Below the pieces are notes generated by a model. The model did no database searches and was not told the origin of the DNA. It worked only from the letters and a program-made list of their open reading frames with translations. A stretch of DNA of 64,000 nucleotides, taken from the NCBI RefSeq assembly GCF_900114155.1, contig NZ_FOSC01000006.1, positions 1 to 64,000 of the forward strand, given 5' to 3'. Made by a program: the position numbers and the translations under genes. Positions 16,186 through 24,324 of this stretch are shown here, one piece after another. This DNA is from Marinobacter persicus (lineage in GTDB: Bacteria > Pseudomonadota > Gammaproteobacteria > Pseudomonadales > Oleiphilaceae). The number at the start of each line of letters is the position of its first letter. Position 1 is the stretch's first letter.

Positions 16186-17307
16186 ATGCTTCGCACCATC
16201 GCCCTGACCGGCTTTTGCCTGATGGTTCTGCACACCCCTGACAGCTTGGCGGAACAACTGTTTTCATCTGACAAAACCGATTTCCAACTACAAACCATCG
16301 CCACCAACCTCGAACACCCCTGGAGCCTGGCGTTCCTGCCCAATGGCGACCAACTGGTCACCGAACGCACGGGCCAGCTGCGCCTGATTCGTGATGGAAA
16401 GCTCCAGAAAGAGCCCGTCCGGGGCTTGCCCGATTTGGCGGTATCGGGCCAGGGCGGCTTGCTGGATGTGGTGTTGCACCCGGAATTTTCAGACAACCAC
16501 CAGCTTTTCCTGAGCTACGCCCACAAAACCCGGGAAGGCCTGACCACCCGCGTTGCACGGGCGGTGTTTGATGGTGAAGCACTGAGCGATGTGAACGTCA
16601 TCTTCGAAGCCCTCCCCCGCTCCCGCGCCGGCCGGCACTTTGGCAGCCGGCTGGAATTTGATCAGGAAGGTTATCTTTACATCTCCGTTGGTGACCGGGG
16701 CGAGATGGACCGGGCACAAGACAGGCAGGACGACGCCGGCGGCGTGCACCGCATCACCACCGATGGCGAGCCGGCTCCCGCCAACCCGTTTCTGAACAAC
16801 GCTTCCGCCAACGACACCTTCTACACCTGGGGCAACCGCAACATCCAGGGCATGACCCGCCATCCCGAAACCAAAGAAATCTGGACCCACGAGCATGGTC
16901 CAAGGGGCGGTGATGAAATCAACATCCTGGAAGCCGGTGCCAATTACGGCTGGCCGAAAGTGACCTACGGCATCGACTACTCCGGCCTGCCCATCACCAG
17001 CAAAACCACCATGGAAGGCATCAAAGACCCACTCCACTACTGGGACCCGTCCATCGCCCCCTCCGGCATGGCCTTCTACACCGGCGACCTGTTCCCCGAG
17101 TGGCAAGGCGACCTGTTCGTAGGTGCTCTGGTTATGCGCAAATTGGTGCGCCTGAGCATAGCGAATGGCGATGTGGTAGAAGAGGAAGACCTGCTGACAG
17201 ACCTGGATGAACGCATCCGCGATGTGCGCATGGGGCCGGATGGCGCGCTTTGGCTACTGACGGATTCGTCAAGAGGGAAGGTTTATCGAGTAGTGCCAGT
17301 AGAGTGA
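16186..17307 (+). CDS. PQQ-dependent sugar dehydrogenase, aldose type (YliI/Asd family)
   Basis: A 373-residue periplasmic enzyme with a signal peptide (about residues 1-22). A six-bladed propeller of the soluble glucose/aldose dehydrogenase family follows. Typical segments are HPWSLAFLPNGDQLVTERTGQLRLI, GQGGLLDVVLHPEF, GNRNIQGMTRHPET, WTHEHGPRGGDEIN and PSIAPSGMAFYTGD. Family members oxidise aldose sugars with PQQ and calcium and pass electrons to the respiratory chain. The substrate here is unknown. The ATG at 16186 has GAGGAGG just upstream and is preferred to 16120. No PQQ biosynthesis genes are in the window. Confidence 0.88.
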   Translation: MLRTIALTGFCLMVLHTPDSLAEQLFSSDKTDFQLQTIATNLEHPWSLAFLPNGDQLVTERTGQLRLIRDGKLQKEPVRGLPDLAVSGQGGLLDVVLHPEFSDNHQLFLSYAHKTREGLTTRVARAVFDGEALSDVNVIFEALPRSRAGRHFGSRLEFDQEGYLYISVGDRGEMDRAQDRQDDAGGVHRITTDGEPAPANPFLNNASANDTFYTWGNRNIQGMTRHPETKEIWTHEHGPRGGDEINILEAGANYGWPKVTYGIDYSGLPITSKTTMEGIKDPLHYWDPSIAPSGMAFYTGDLFPEWQGDLFVGALVMRKLVRLSIANGDVVEEEDLLTDLDERIRDVRMGPDGALWLLTDSSRGKVYRVVPVE

Positions 17308-17351
17308 TACTAAGAGCCGTGCTCTACGGAAGGCGGGAAATAAGTCTAAAC

Positions 17352-17459
17352 GCGGAGTCAGGGGTGCTGTTCCAAAAATTTTGAGGGCCACGGATGGCCC
17401 GAAATAAGCGCTCATGGACGAGCTTGTAGCGGTTTTTGGAACAGCACCCCTGACTCCGC
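17352..17459 (+). repeat. Structured repeat B: long stem with two ANGGAY hairpins
   Basis: Two 27-nt arms (17352-17378 and 17433-17459) are perfect inverted repeats around a 54-nt interior. The plus strand forms GGGCC-ACGGAT-GGCCC and GCTC-ATGGAC-GAGC, with GGA triplets 24 nt apart. Compared with repeat A, the second stem has changed on both sides (GCAC/GTGC to GCTC/GAGC) while the loop keeps the ANGGAY form, which is compensatory change. The inner arm bases TTCCAAAAA are shared with A; the outer 18 are not. It lies between two convergent genes, 44 nt after the dehydrogenase stop codon on the transcribed strand, so it may sit in that mRNA's 3' end or act as a terminator. Confidence 0.85.
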
Positions 17460-17472
17460 AGTCCGCCAAAAG

Positions 17473-17886
17473 CTAATGCGGATCATTCGTCCGCTCAGTC
17501 TTCTCAAATTGCGGCAACTCATCGGTAATCTCAAACCAGTCCGACTTCGAACCCACAAACACATGCTGAGCCGCCTTCTGCCCAACGGGCCCATCCAGCG
17601 CCCCAACCCGCAACCTCAAAATACCGGGAATCGCATCCACCCGGCTGTAAAGCTGGCTACCACACCGGCTACAAAACGCCCGATACTTACCCGGCCGGGA
17701 CTCAAATTCAGTAATCAGCTCCTCACCCGCAACAAACCGGAACCGCACCTTCTGCGCCGGAGCGCTGGCCGAAAACGCACTGCCGTGGGCCCGCCGGCAC
17801 TGGCTGCAATGGCACAAGGCAATCGGCCCCAGAGGTCCCTCGTACTCAAACCGGATATCACCGCACAGGCATTGGCCTGTTTTCAT
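17473..17886 (-). CDS. GFA-family zinc protein (glutathione-dependent formaldehyde-activating type)
   Basis: The 137-residue protein has the GFA/CENP-V fold with two zinc sites. The cysteines appear as GQCLCGDIRFEYEGPLGPIALCHCSQCRRAHGSAF near the start and FCSRCGSQLYS near residue 85. Members are often named after formaldehyde-glutathione chemistry, but most, probably including this one, have no proven activity. The start at 17886 (MKTGQCLCGD) is preferred to 17946 because family members begin directly before the first zinc cysteines. It is convergent with the sugar dehydrogenase across repeat B. Confidence 0.85.
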   Translation of the reverse strand: MKTGQCLCGDIRFEYEGPLGPIALCHCSQCRRAHGSAFSASAPAQKVRFRFVAGEELITEFESRPGKYRAFCSRCGSQLYSRVDAIPGILRLRVGALDGPVGQKAAQHVFVGSKSDWFEITDELPQFEKTERTNDPH

Positions 17887-18081
17887 GGCTGCTCCTCTCA
17901 CAAAGTTTTTAAATTCAACAACCTGATCATACCTGTACCGGAACACAGAAACACCCTAAGAAAAAACCTTTACAAACCATACAGCTGTAACTAGTTTTTA
18001 ATGTGCTATGTAGAGTATTGTCGTGGTGCCATCATTACAATTAGGCTATGTTTATACCACCACCCCCAAAGGACGTCAGCC

Positions 18082-19647
18082 ATGCTGCCCCAGCGCTCAG
18101 ATAAGCGGCTTCAGCACAAAGCCAGGATAGCCCAAACGGTACTCAGAGCGCTGGCGCTGGCAACGGCCTGCTCACTCCCGGTAACCGGTCTGGCTCAGGA
18201 TTCCTCCCGCGAAACCTATGGCGCCGCCCACCTGTGGGCCAGCGAAGTGCGCGATTTCGCCACCCAGTCCCTCAGTACCGATGAAGGTGTGGGGGTAGCG
18301 GCCGTGCCCCTCGACGGACCGGGCATTGACCAGTACGTGAACGCTGACCAACTGATGAGCCCCGGCTCCATCATGAAGCTGGTAACCACCTACGCCGCTC
18401 TGGAGCTGCTCGGCCCCAACCACCGCTGGGAGACCGATTTTCTGACCGACGGCAACCTTGTTGGAAACACACTGGAAGGCAACCTTTACGTCCGTTTCAG
18501 TGGTGACCCCAAGCTGACCATCGAACGGCTCTGGCGCACGCTGCGGGAACTGCGTTCAATGGGAGTGACCCGCATCAACGGCGACCTGGTGCTGGACGGC
18601 ACCCACTTTCAGGTGGACGGCTTTCCGAAATTCGACGACACCGGCGACAACCCCTACCGGCCGTTTCTGGTGGAACCCTCCGCCTATCTCACCAACCTGA
18701 ACCTGCTTCATTTTCAGGTGCGGGCCGATGAACGGGGCACACAGGCATGGGCCACCCCCAACCTGTCGGAAGTAACCATCGATAACCGCATTACCGCCAC
18801 GGCCGAAGGTCCCTGCCCTGCCCGGCGGCGCTTCGACTGGACACCGATTTTCCATGACGACAACAAGGTGACGGTGCAGGTCACCGGCTCACTTCCCCAG
18901 GGGTGTCGCACCACAACTTACCTTTCCCTGCTGCCCCACGAGCAATATTCCGCTTCACTGATCCGTTCGGTTCTGGCTGAAACCGGCGTCACCGTAAACG
19001 GTGGTGACCGCCTGGCCAAAACCCCGGAAGACGCACGCCTGATGATGCGCACCAGCTCACCAGACCTGGTGACCATGGTGCGGGACATCAACAAGTGGAG
19101 CAGCAACGTGATGGCCCGCCAGATGCTGCTGGCCATTGGTGCCGAGCATCGGCAGGAAGACCAGAAAGACGACCGGGTGGCCGGTATAGAGGCGATCTAC
19201 GGCTGGCTGGAAGGCAAAGGCATCAACACCGCGGGCATGGTGATTGATAACGGCTCCGGCCTCACCCGACACGGCCGTATCACCGCCCGCCAGGGCGTGA
19301 AAATACTGCAACAGGCCTGGCAAAGCCCCTATGCTTCGGACCTGATGGCATCACTACCGATTATTGCCATGGACGGAACCATGGCCAGCCGGCTGAAGAA
19401 TACCGGCCTGGACGGCAAAGGCCGGATCAAGACCGGCCTGCTGGCCAATGTGCGCTCTATCGCCGGCTTCACCCGCGACGAGAACAACACCACCTGGGCC
19501 ATCGTCGGCATGGTGAACAACGACCCGGCATGGAATGGCAAGGCCGTGCTCGACCAGGTTCTGCATTCATTACATTACCAGCCACCAACCGGCACCGCCG
19601 TTTCACAGTCCGATACTGCCGCAGGCCGCCGCACCACTATTCAATAG
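18082..19647 (+). CDS. dacB: D-alanyl-D-alanine carboxypeptidase/endopeptidase (PBP4, DacB)
   Basis: A periplasmic penicillin-binding protein of 521 residues, with a signal peptide (about residues 1-38, ending TGLAQD). All three active-site motifs of the S13 peptidase family are present: SxxK in SPGSIMKLVT, SxN in WSSNVMARQ and KTG in GRIKTGLLANV. The enzyme trims and cleaves D-Ala cross-links in peptidoglycan. AAGGA lies 9 nt before the ATG at 18082, and the signal peptide begins there, so the longer frame from 18001 is unlikely. A GC-rich hairpin follows the stop codon. Confidence 0.92.
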   Translation: MLPQRSDKRLQHKARIAQTVLRALALATACSLPVTGLAQDSSRETYGAAHLWASEVRDFATQSLSTDEGVGVAAVPLDGPGIDQYVNADQLMSPGSIMKLVTTYAALELLGPNHRWETDFLTDGNLVGNTLEGNLYVRFSGDPKLTIERLWRTLRELRSMGVTRINGDLVLDGTHFQVDGFPKFDDTGDNPYRPFLVEPSAYLTNLNLLHFQVRADERGTQAWATPNLSEVTIDNRITATAEGPCPARRRFDWTPIFHDDNKVTVQVTGSLPQGCRTTTYLSLLPHEQYSASLIRSVLAETGVTVNGGDRLAKTPEDARLMMRTSSPDLVTMVRDINKWSSNVMARQMLLAIGAEHRQEDQKDDRVAGIEAIYGWLEGKGINTAGMVIDNGSGLTRHGRITARQGVKILQQAWQSPYASDLMASLPIIAMDGTMASRLKNTGLDGKGRIKTGLLANVRSIAGFTRDENNTTWAIVGMVNNDPAWNGKAVLDQVLHSLHYQPPTGTAVSQSDTAAGRRTTIQ

Positions 19648-19651
19648 AACG

Positions 19652-19669
19652 GGCGGGGCTCACCCCGCC
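19652..19669. terminator. GC hairpin between convergent dacB and the DUF2798 remnant
   Basis: GGCGGGG (19652-19658) pairs with CCCCGCC (19663-19669) around a 4-nt loop. The loop contains the original stop codon of the DUF2798 gene on the minus strand. There is no long T tract, so termination strength is doubtful. Confidence 0.45.
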
Positions 19670-19907
19670 TTGAACACCTTCTCCATGGTTTTATCGGCCA
19701 GCTTGCCGGCCAGCGGCGCGATGAACGTCACCAACGGAAAAGCCACCCCCAGGCCACCCCGAACGCCGGCCCCCAGCGCATCAAAAAGCCTTCGGCCAGG
19801 CCGGTATTAATCAGCGTGATGATGCCAGACATCAGCAACGACATAATCCCGGACATATAAAACGAGAACACGAAGCGCCGCAGCTGCGTTACCTTGAATG
19901 TGGACAT
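19660..19907 (-). pseudogene. DUF2798 membrane protein gene with a frameshift
   Basis: On the minus strand the frame from ATG 19907 reads MSTFKVTQLRRFVFSFYMSG and continues as a DUF2798-like two-helix protein (SLLMSGIITLINTG, then FGVAWG). It breaks at a run of five C (19746-19750 on the plus strand) and stops early at 19728, giving 59 residues. Adding one base to that run restores GVAFPLVTFIAPLAGKLADK and a stop at 19660, for 82 residues, the usual family length. A single-base deletion, either real or a homopolymer sequencing error, is the simplest explanation. DUF2798 proteins have no known function. Confidence 0.7.
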
Positions 19908-20056
19908 ATTCCCTCCCGGCGCGGATCAACCACCCACGCCATCCATTTTTGAAAGCGATTCGTACCGGTATAAGGAACCGCACCCCGGAAACAGCGAGAC
20001 ATCATAATAAGCATGCAACGGGTTTCCATACGGCTTTTTACCGAGAGAGATCATTC

Positions 20057-20914
20057 ATGGCCGCCGCACGCTTCTGTAAATACGCTCTTATCGCCCTGGT
20101 TCTGGCCGCATTCCTGGCCGGATGTAGCTCCACAAAAACCGCCTATCGATTTGCCGACTGGGGCATCGTCTGGTGGGTGGAAGATTATGTCACCCTCACC
20201 CCAGAACAGGCAGACCGGCTCGATCGGGACCTGGTCAACCTGAAGCAATGGCACTGTTCGGCAGAACTGCCCCGCTACACCGGCTGGCTGACGCAGTTAG
20301 AGGGCGACCTGATGACCGGCGTGCCGGACCGCGACGCGGTTCACTACCACCAGCAACGACTGCTGGCCTTCATACCCGATTTAATGGGCCAGGCGGCACC
20401 GGTGGCGGTCAATCTGCTGGAAGACCTGTCCGACCGACAGGTTAAGGAACTGGCCGACAACATGGCGAAAAACCAGCGTGAACTGGAACAGGAAATGCTG
20501 GCGGGCAACCCCGAACAGACCGCCAAAGCCCGGGCTCAACGCACCCGCGAACGGCTGGAAACCTGGCTGGGCGGGCTGAACAAAGACCAACAGACTATCG
20601 TAACCGACTGGTCCGCCGACCGCGGGCGGCAAACGGAAATCTGGCTGCAGGGCCGGCAAAACTGGCAACACGCGCTGATTGATGCGCTCGAAAAACGCGG
20701 TGAGCCCGGCTTTGGCGCGCGTATCGAACAGTTGCTGGTCAATTACGAGCAGGCTCGCGGCCCTGCCTACCAGGCCATGTCGGCAGAAAGCCAGGCCGCC
20801 ATGGCCGATTTGCTACACGATGTCCTGGCCGCGGGCGATGCCGGCCACCGGCAGCACCTGGTGAACCGGATTCAGAGCTTGAACGGGGATTTCAGCGAAC
20901 TGGCGTGTCTTTAG
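20057..20914 (+). CDS. Putative lipoprotein, DUF6279-like
   Basis: A 285-residue protein with a lipoprotein signal peptide: hydrophobic stretch ALIALVLAAFL, then lipobox LAGC with the cysteine near residue 24. The mature part opens with YRFADWGIVWWVEDYVTLTPEQ, which resembles the DUF6279 lipoprotein family, and is otherwise rich in charged helices. The function is unknown. The ATG at 20057 begins the signal peptide, so the longer frame from 19898 is unlikely. The gene stands alone on the plus strand. Confidence 0.72.
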   Translation: MAAARFCKYALIALVLAAFLAGCSSTKTAYRFADWGIVWWVEDYVTLTPEQADRLDRDLVNLKQWHCSAELPRYTGWLTQLEGDLMTGVPDRDAVHYHQQRLLAFIPDLMGQAAPVAVNLLEDLSDRQVKELADNMAKNQRELEQEMLAGNPEQTAKARAQRTRERLETWLGGLNKDQQTIVTDWSADRGRQTEIWLQGRQNWQHALIDALEKRGEPGFGARIEQLLVNYEQARGPAYQAMSAESQAAMADLLHDVLAAGDAGHRQHLVNRIQSLNGDFSELACL

Positions 20915-20938
20915 GCAGAACCGCTGCGGTTTTCCGGT

Positions 20939-21295
20939 TCAGTATGCGCCAACCAGCATCAGGAAGCCGAAAAAGCCCGCACCGGTCAGCCCCAGGGACA
21001 AGGCAACAATGCCCAGTCCCCACCAAACGGCGGCGGCATCGGAAAGTGCCATGTCATGGCCGCGAACAGTCCGGTAAAACGCCCAGGGACCCAGCACAAA
21101 CGCGCCCACCACCGCGAACACCAGCCCGACGGCGATACCGGCAAAGGTCCAGGTGGCAAGCACCATGGCTTTATCATTGACCTGTTCAGTCACACCCCGG
21201 GCCTGCAGGAATTTCTTGCAGAAGAACCAGAGCAACGCGAACAAAGCGACCACAAACACCAGGCCGCCAATCAGGGTAATCAGGCGATAGAACAC
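20939..21295 (-). CDS. Small membrane protein of unknown function
   Basis: This 118-residue protein has three hydrophobic segments (about residues 5-27, 45-72 and 88-115) with short charged loops. No family is recognised. It probably starts at GTG 21295, with AGGA 7 nt upstream. It follows the EAL-domain gene on the same strand after 25 bp, so the two may be co-transcribed. Confidence 0.6.
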   Translation of the reverse strand: MFYRLITLIGGLVFVVALFALLWFFCKKFLQARGVTEQVNDKAMVLATWTFAGIAVGLVFAVVGAFVLGPWAFYRTVRGHDMALSDAAAVWWGLGIVALSLGLTGAGFFGFLMLVGAY

Positions 21296-21320
21296 ACCGG
21301 CATCCTGTGGTTAGGAAATG

Positions 21321-22130
21321 TTAGTCAGGCCAGACCGGCTCGGGCAGGCACTCAAACCCGGGCTTGGCAAACAGAAAACCCTGGAACAGGGTGATGCCCT
21401 GAGAGCGCAGCCAGTAATACTCTTCCGGCGTCTCCACACCCTCGGCAACAATCTTGCCGCCCAGCTGGCGCATCATGGTAATGATGCCGGCCACCACCGC
21501 CTGTTTGTTGGGCTCGTTGTGAATATTACGCACCAGCGCCATATCCAGTTTCAGTAAATCCGGCGGGCTGGCCATCATGATGTTGAAACGGGAGTAACCC
21601 GCGCCAAAGTCATCAATCGCCGTGCTGAAGCCCATTTCCTGGTAGGCCTCGATGATTGAGGTCAGGTGCTCCACCGACGACAGGTTCTCACCCTCGGTCA
21701 ACTCAAAGATGATTTTGCTGGTATCGAAGTTGTAGGTTTTCGCCGCTGCCAGCGTGGTGCGGATACAATATTCCGCACGGTAGACCGCGTTGGGCATGAA
21801 GTTGATGCTCAGCATTGGCTGCATATCCAGCCTGGAGGCCAGCTTCACCGCTTTCACGCGGCAAATCTGGTCAAACGAATACCGGTTTCGTTCATTGACC
21901 TGCGAGAGCACCGACATGGCTCCCTCGCCATTGGTGCCCCGCACCAGAGCCTCATACGCGTAAACCGATTTCTGGGCCGCATCAACAATGGGTTGAAACG
22001 CAAAGCTGAATGAGAAATCCAGCCCTTCACCACACGCGCACTGACCACAGTGCGACTCATCAAATAACACTTCGGGTTTGTCCACAAGGGCTCCGTCAAA
22101 TGGGTCTGTCTTGATTGCAGACAGAAGCAT
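21321..22130 (-). CDS. EAL-domain cyclic-di-GMP phosphodiesterase
   Basis: A protein of 269 residues that consists almost entirely of an EAL domain. The catalytic residues expected of an active phosphodiesterase are visible: EALVRG (signature), the Asn in LSINFMPN, Glu in ELTEGE, DDFGAGYS, Lys in LLKLDMAL, EGVET and QGFLFAKP. The enzyme would hydrolyse c-di-GMP in the cytoplasm and so affect motility or biofilm choices. The N-terminus carries a short cysteine cluster (HCGQCACGEG, about residues 27-36) instead of a recognisable sensor domain; it could bind a metal. No membrane segment is seen. Confidence 0.88.
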   Translation of the reverse strand: MLLSAIKTDPFDGALVDKPEVLFDESHCGQCACGEGLDFSFSFAFQPIVDAAQKSVYAYEALVRGTNGEGAMSVLSQVNERNRYSFDQICRVKAVKLASRLDMQPMLSINFMPNAVYRAEYCIRTTLAAAKTYNFDTSKIIFELTEGENLSSVEHLTSIIEAYQEMGFSTAIDDFGAGYSRFNIMMASPPDLLKLDMALVRNIHNEPNKQAVVAGIITMMRQLGGKIVAEGVETPEEYYWLRSQGITLFQGFLFAKPGFECLPEPVWPD

Positions 22131-22283
22131 AAAGAAAACCGACAGATTCCACTATAGTTAGCATTCCCGCAAATTGGCAACATCCGTTAACTATCATACG
22201 TATAGGTAACTGGCATCTGGCCCCGCGAAGTCTACACTGGGGTTTGGCCGCAGCACGAAACATCCCAACCTGGAGGTAACTGA

Positions 22284-23438
22284 ATGGCCGGAACCATGCG
22301 CATTGCAATCACACCCGGAGACGGCATTGGCCCGGAAGTTGTCGCAGAGGCGGTCCGCTGCCTGGAAGTTCTGCGAGAAAAACACCACCTGGCCCTGGAA
22401 TGGACCCGTTTCCCCTGGCCTTCCCACGCCTGGCATGAACAACACGGCGAATCCTGGCCGTCCGATGCGCTGGATCAGTTGCGCGACTATCAGGCCATTC
22501 TGCTGGGCGCCCTGGGCGATCCCGGCCCGGTGGACGACCCAAACCGCTACCTTTTGCCAGACAGCATTTCCCTGGCACCACTGCTCGAAATGCGCAAAGG
22601 CTTTGACCAATGGGTGTGTGAGCGCCCGGCCCGCCTGTTGCCCGGAGCACGCCAGTACCTGAAGGATGACCGGGCCAAAGACATCGACATGCTGGTGATT
22701 CGCGAAAACAGCGAAGGCGAGTACGTCAGCCAGGGTGGCCGCTTGCGCAAGGGCACCCCGGACGAGGTGGCCACCCAGATGGAAGTGTTTACCCGCAAGG
22801 CCACCGAGCGCATTGTCCGTTACGGTTTTGAGCAGGCCCGTATCCGTGCGGCCGCCCGCTTGCAGGAAGGTCGCACACGCAGTTTCCGCACCCTGGATGG
22901 TCGCACCTGCGAAAGCCAGGTGTGCATCATCACAAAGCGCAACGCCCTGCGTCACTGGGGTGACATGTACACGGAAGTGTTCGAGGAAATCAGCAAGGAA
23001 TACCCGGATGTCGCCACCCACCATGAACTGGTGGATGCAGCCTGCATGAAGTTCGTGCAGTGCCCCTGGGCGTTTGATGTAGTGGTTGCCAGCAACCTGC
23101 AGGGCGACATCCTGACTGACCTGGCAGCAGTATTGTCCGGCGGCATGGGGGTGGCGCCATCGTGCAACCTTAACCCGACCGACCCGGACATGCCCTCCAT
23201 GTTTGAGCCCACCCATGGCAGCGCGCCGGACATCGCCGGCCAAGGCATCGCCGACCCCACCGCCATGCTGTTCACCACCGCCCGCATGCTGGAATGGCTG
23301 GGCCGCAAGGACCCGGCCATGGCCACCGCCGGCCAGGAGCTGTTTGACGCCATGGCGGCGGACCTGGCCGAGTCCGGAGACCAGCAACGCTCCTGTCGGG
23401 AGATCGGCACGGCTGTCTGTAATCGCCTGAAAGGCTAA
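22284..23438 (+). CDS. Isocitrate/isopropylmalate-type dehydrogenase, tartrate/D-malate subgroup
   Basis: The 384-residue enzyme belongs to the NAD-dependent beta-decarboxylating dehydrogenases. Family segments include ITPGDGIGPEVV, ENSEGEY, the Mg-binding region (ASNLQGDILTDLAAVLSGGMGVAPS) and FEPTHGSAPDIAGQGIADP. The overall length and the LGALGDPGPVDD region look more like tartrate dehydrogenase/D-malate dehydrogenase (TtuC/DmlA) than LeuB or Icd, but the substrate is not certain. GGAGG lies 8 nt before the ATG. No leuCD or icd neighbours are present. A strong bidirectional terminator follows. Confidence 0.8.
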   Translation: MAGTMRIAITPGDGIGPEVVAEAVRCLEVLREKHHLALEWTRFPWPSHAWHEQHGESWPSDALDQLRDYQAILLGALGDPGPVDDPNRYLLPDSISLAPLLEMRKGFDQWVCERPARLLPGARQYLKDDRAKDIDMLVIRENSEGEYVSQGGRLRKGTPDEVATQMEVFTRKATERIVRYGFEQARIRAAARLQEGRTRSFRTLDGRTCESQVCIITKRNALRHWGDMYTEVFEEISKEYPDVATHHELVDAACMKFVQCPWAFDVVVASNLQGDILTDLAAVLSGGMGVAPSCNLNPTDPDMPSMFEPTHGSAPDIAGQGIADPTAMLFTTARMLEWLGRKDPAMATAGQELFDAMAADLAESGDQQRSCREIGTAVCNRLKG

Positions 23439-23460
23439 TCACCGGCTGGTTGTATCCATA

Positions 23461-23497
23461 AAAAAAGGGAGTGGTTTTCAGCCACTCCCTTTTTTTA
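23461..23497. terminator. Bidirectional Rho-independent terminator
   Basis: AAAAAAGGGAGTGG (23461-23474) pairs with CCACTCCC and the T run (23482-23497) around a 7-nt loop. A tracts and T tracts flank the stem on both sides, and it sits between two convergent genes, so it can end transcription from either side. Confidence 0.93.
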
Positions 23498-23515
23498 TGT
23501 CACACGCCGACGGCA

Positions 23516-24079
23516 TCATTCATCCATCACAAACTCCAGCCGGCCCGGCGCCACTCGTATATCCATCGGCACCATGCCGAACATGCGCTGCTTCATGTCG
23601 CTGTCATCCAGCCGGTACACCGGCATGGTCTCCAGCATCTGCGCAACAACACGCATCACAGAATCTGTTACCGGCGCCAGGTCACCCTTGAAAAACGGCG
23701 ACTCAATGGAGCTTTCCAGCAAATTCAGCCGACGAATGTAGACCGCTTTCTCCTCGCTGTCATACACCGGGGCGCCTTCCAGCTTGAGGGCGATATCCAC
23801 GGGCAGCTTGGTCATCAGGGCGTTCAACGCCACTTGGCCGCGCAGATCAATCACTGCCACGTCCCGGCCGTCCGGGCCCAGGGTAATGTCAGCATCGCTC
23901 AGGCTGAGGCTCAGCGGCGAGCCACTGTTCAGTTGCTGGCGATCAAAATCGGCCACGGCATCCTGCAAGTGGCGCTCTATCTGTGCCTCGGAAACAGAAT
24001 AGGGGGAGAGGCTGGCACAGCCACTAATCAGCACTGTGATGGCCAGCAGAAGCAGGCCAGTCAATCGTCTTTGGGTCAT
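23516..24079 (-). CDS. DUF1439 lipoprotein (YceB-like)
   Basis: A 187-residue protein with a lipoprotein signal peptide (LLLLAITVLISGCASL, cysteine near residue 21). One DUF1439 domain follows, the same length as E. coli YceB (186 residues). DUF1439 proteins are periplasmic-side lipoproteins of unknown function; a lipid-binding role has been suggested from structure. The start at 24079 begins the signal peptide. It lies downstream of the cysteine-rich small protein on the same strand. Confidence 0.82.
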   Translation of the reverse strand: MTQRRLTGLLLLAITVLISGCASLSPYSVSEAQIERHLQDAVADFDRQQLNSGSPLSLSLSDADITLGPDGRDVAVIDLRGQVALNALMTKLPVDIALKLEGAPVYDSEEKAVYIRRLNLLESSIESPFFKGDLAPVTDSVMRVVAQMLETMPVYRLDDSDMKQRMFGMVPMDIRVAPGRLEFVMDE

Positions 24080-24126
24080 GGTCCCGGTATCTCCAGAAAG
24101 CGCGGACTTCTCAGCCGCAAGCGCAG

Positions 24127-24318
24127 CTACTCGTTTTCTGCCCTGGCCTCGACTTGAGGCGTGCCGTCGGCAGTGATCAACACTGTGATCAGGATCGGGT
24201 TGCAGCACACCTGACAGTCTTCCACATACTCCTGCTCCTCTACTGAAGGATCAATGCTGATGTCCAGCATTTCCCAACAGTAGGGGCATTGGATCATGAC
24301 CGAATCAAGGGCTGGCAT
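24127..24318 (-). CDS. CPXCG-motif cysteine-rich small protein
   Basis: A 63-residue protein with two paired-cysteine knuckles, CPYC (about residues 11-14) and CQVCCNPI (about residues 35-42), typical of the CPXCG-motif family. A zinc ribbon is likely; the function is unknown. An alternative start at residue 8 (MIQCPYC) is possible because neither ATG has a clear ribosome-binding site. It sits 6 bp downstream of the aminotransferase gene, so co-transcription is likely. Confidence 0.8.
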   Translation of the reverse strand: MPALDSVMIQCPYCWEMLDISIDPSVEEQEYVEDCQVCCNPILITVLITADGTPQVEARAENE

Positions 24319-24324
24319 AACGCA

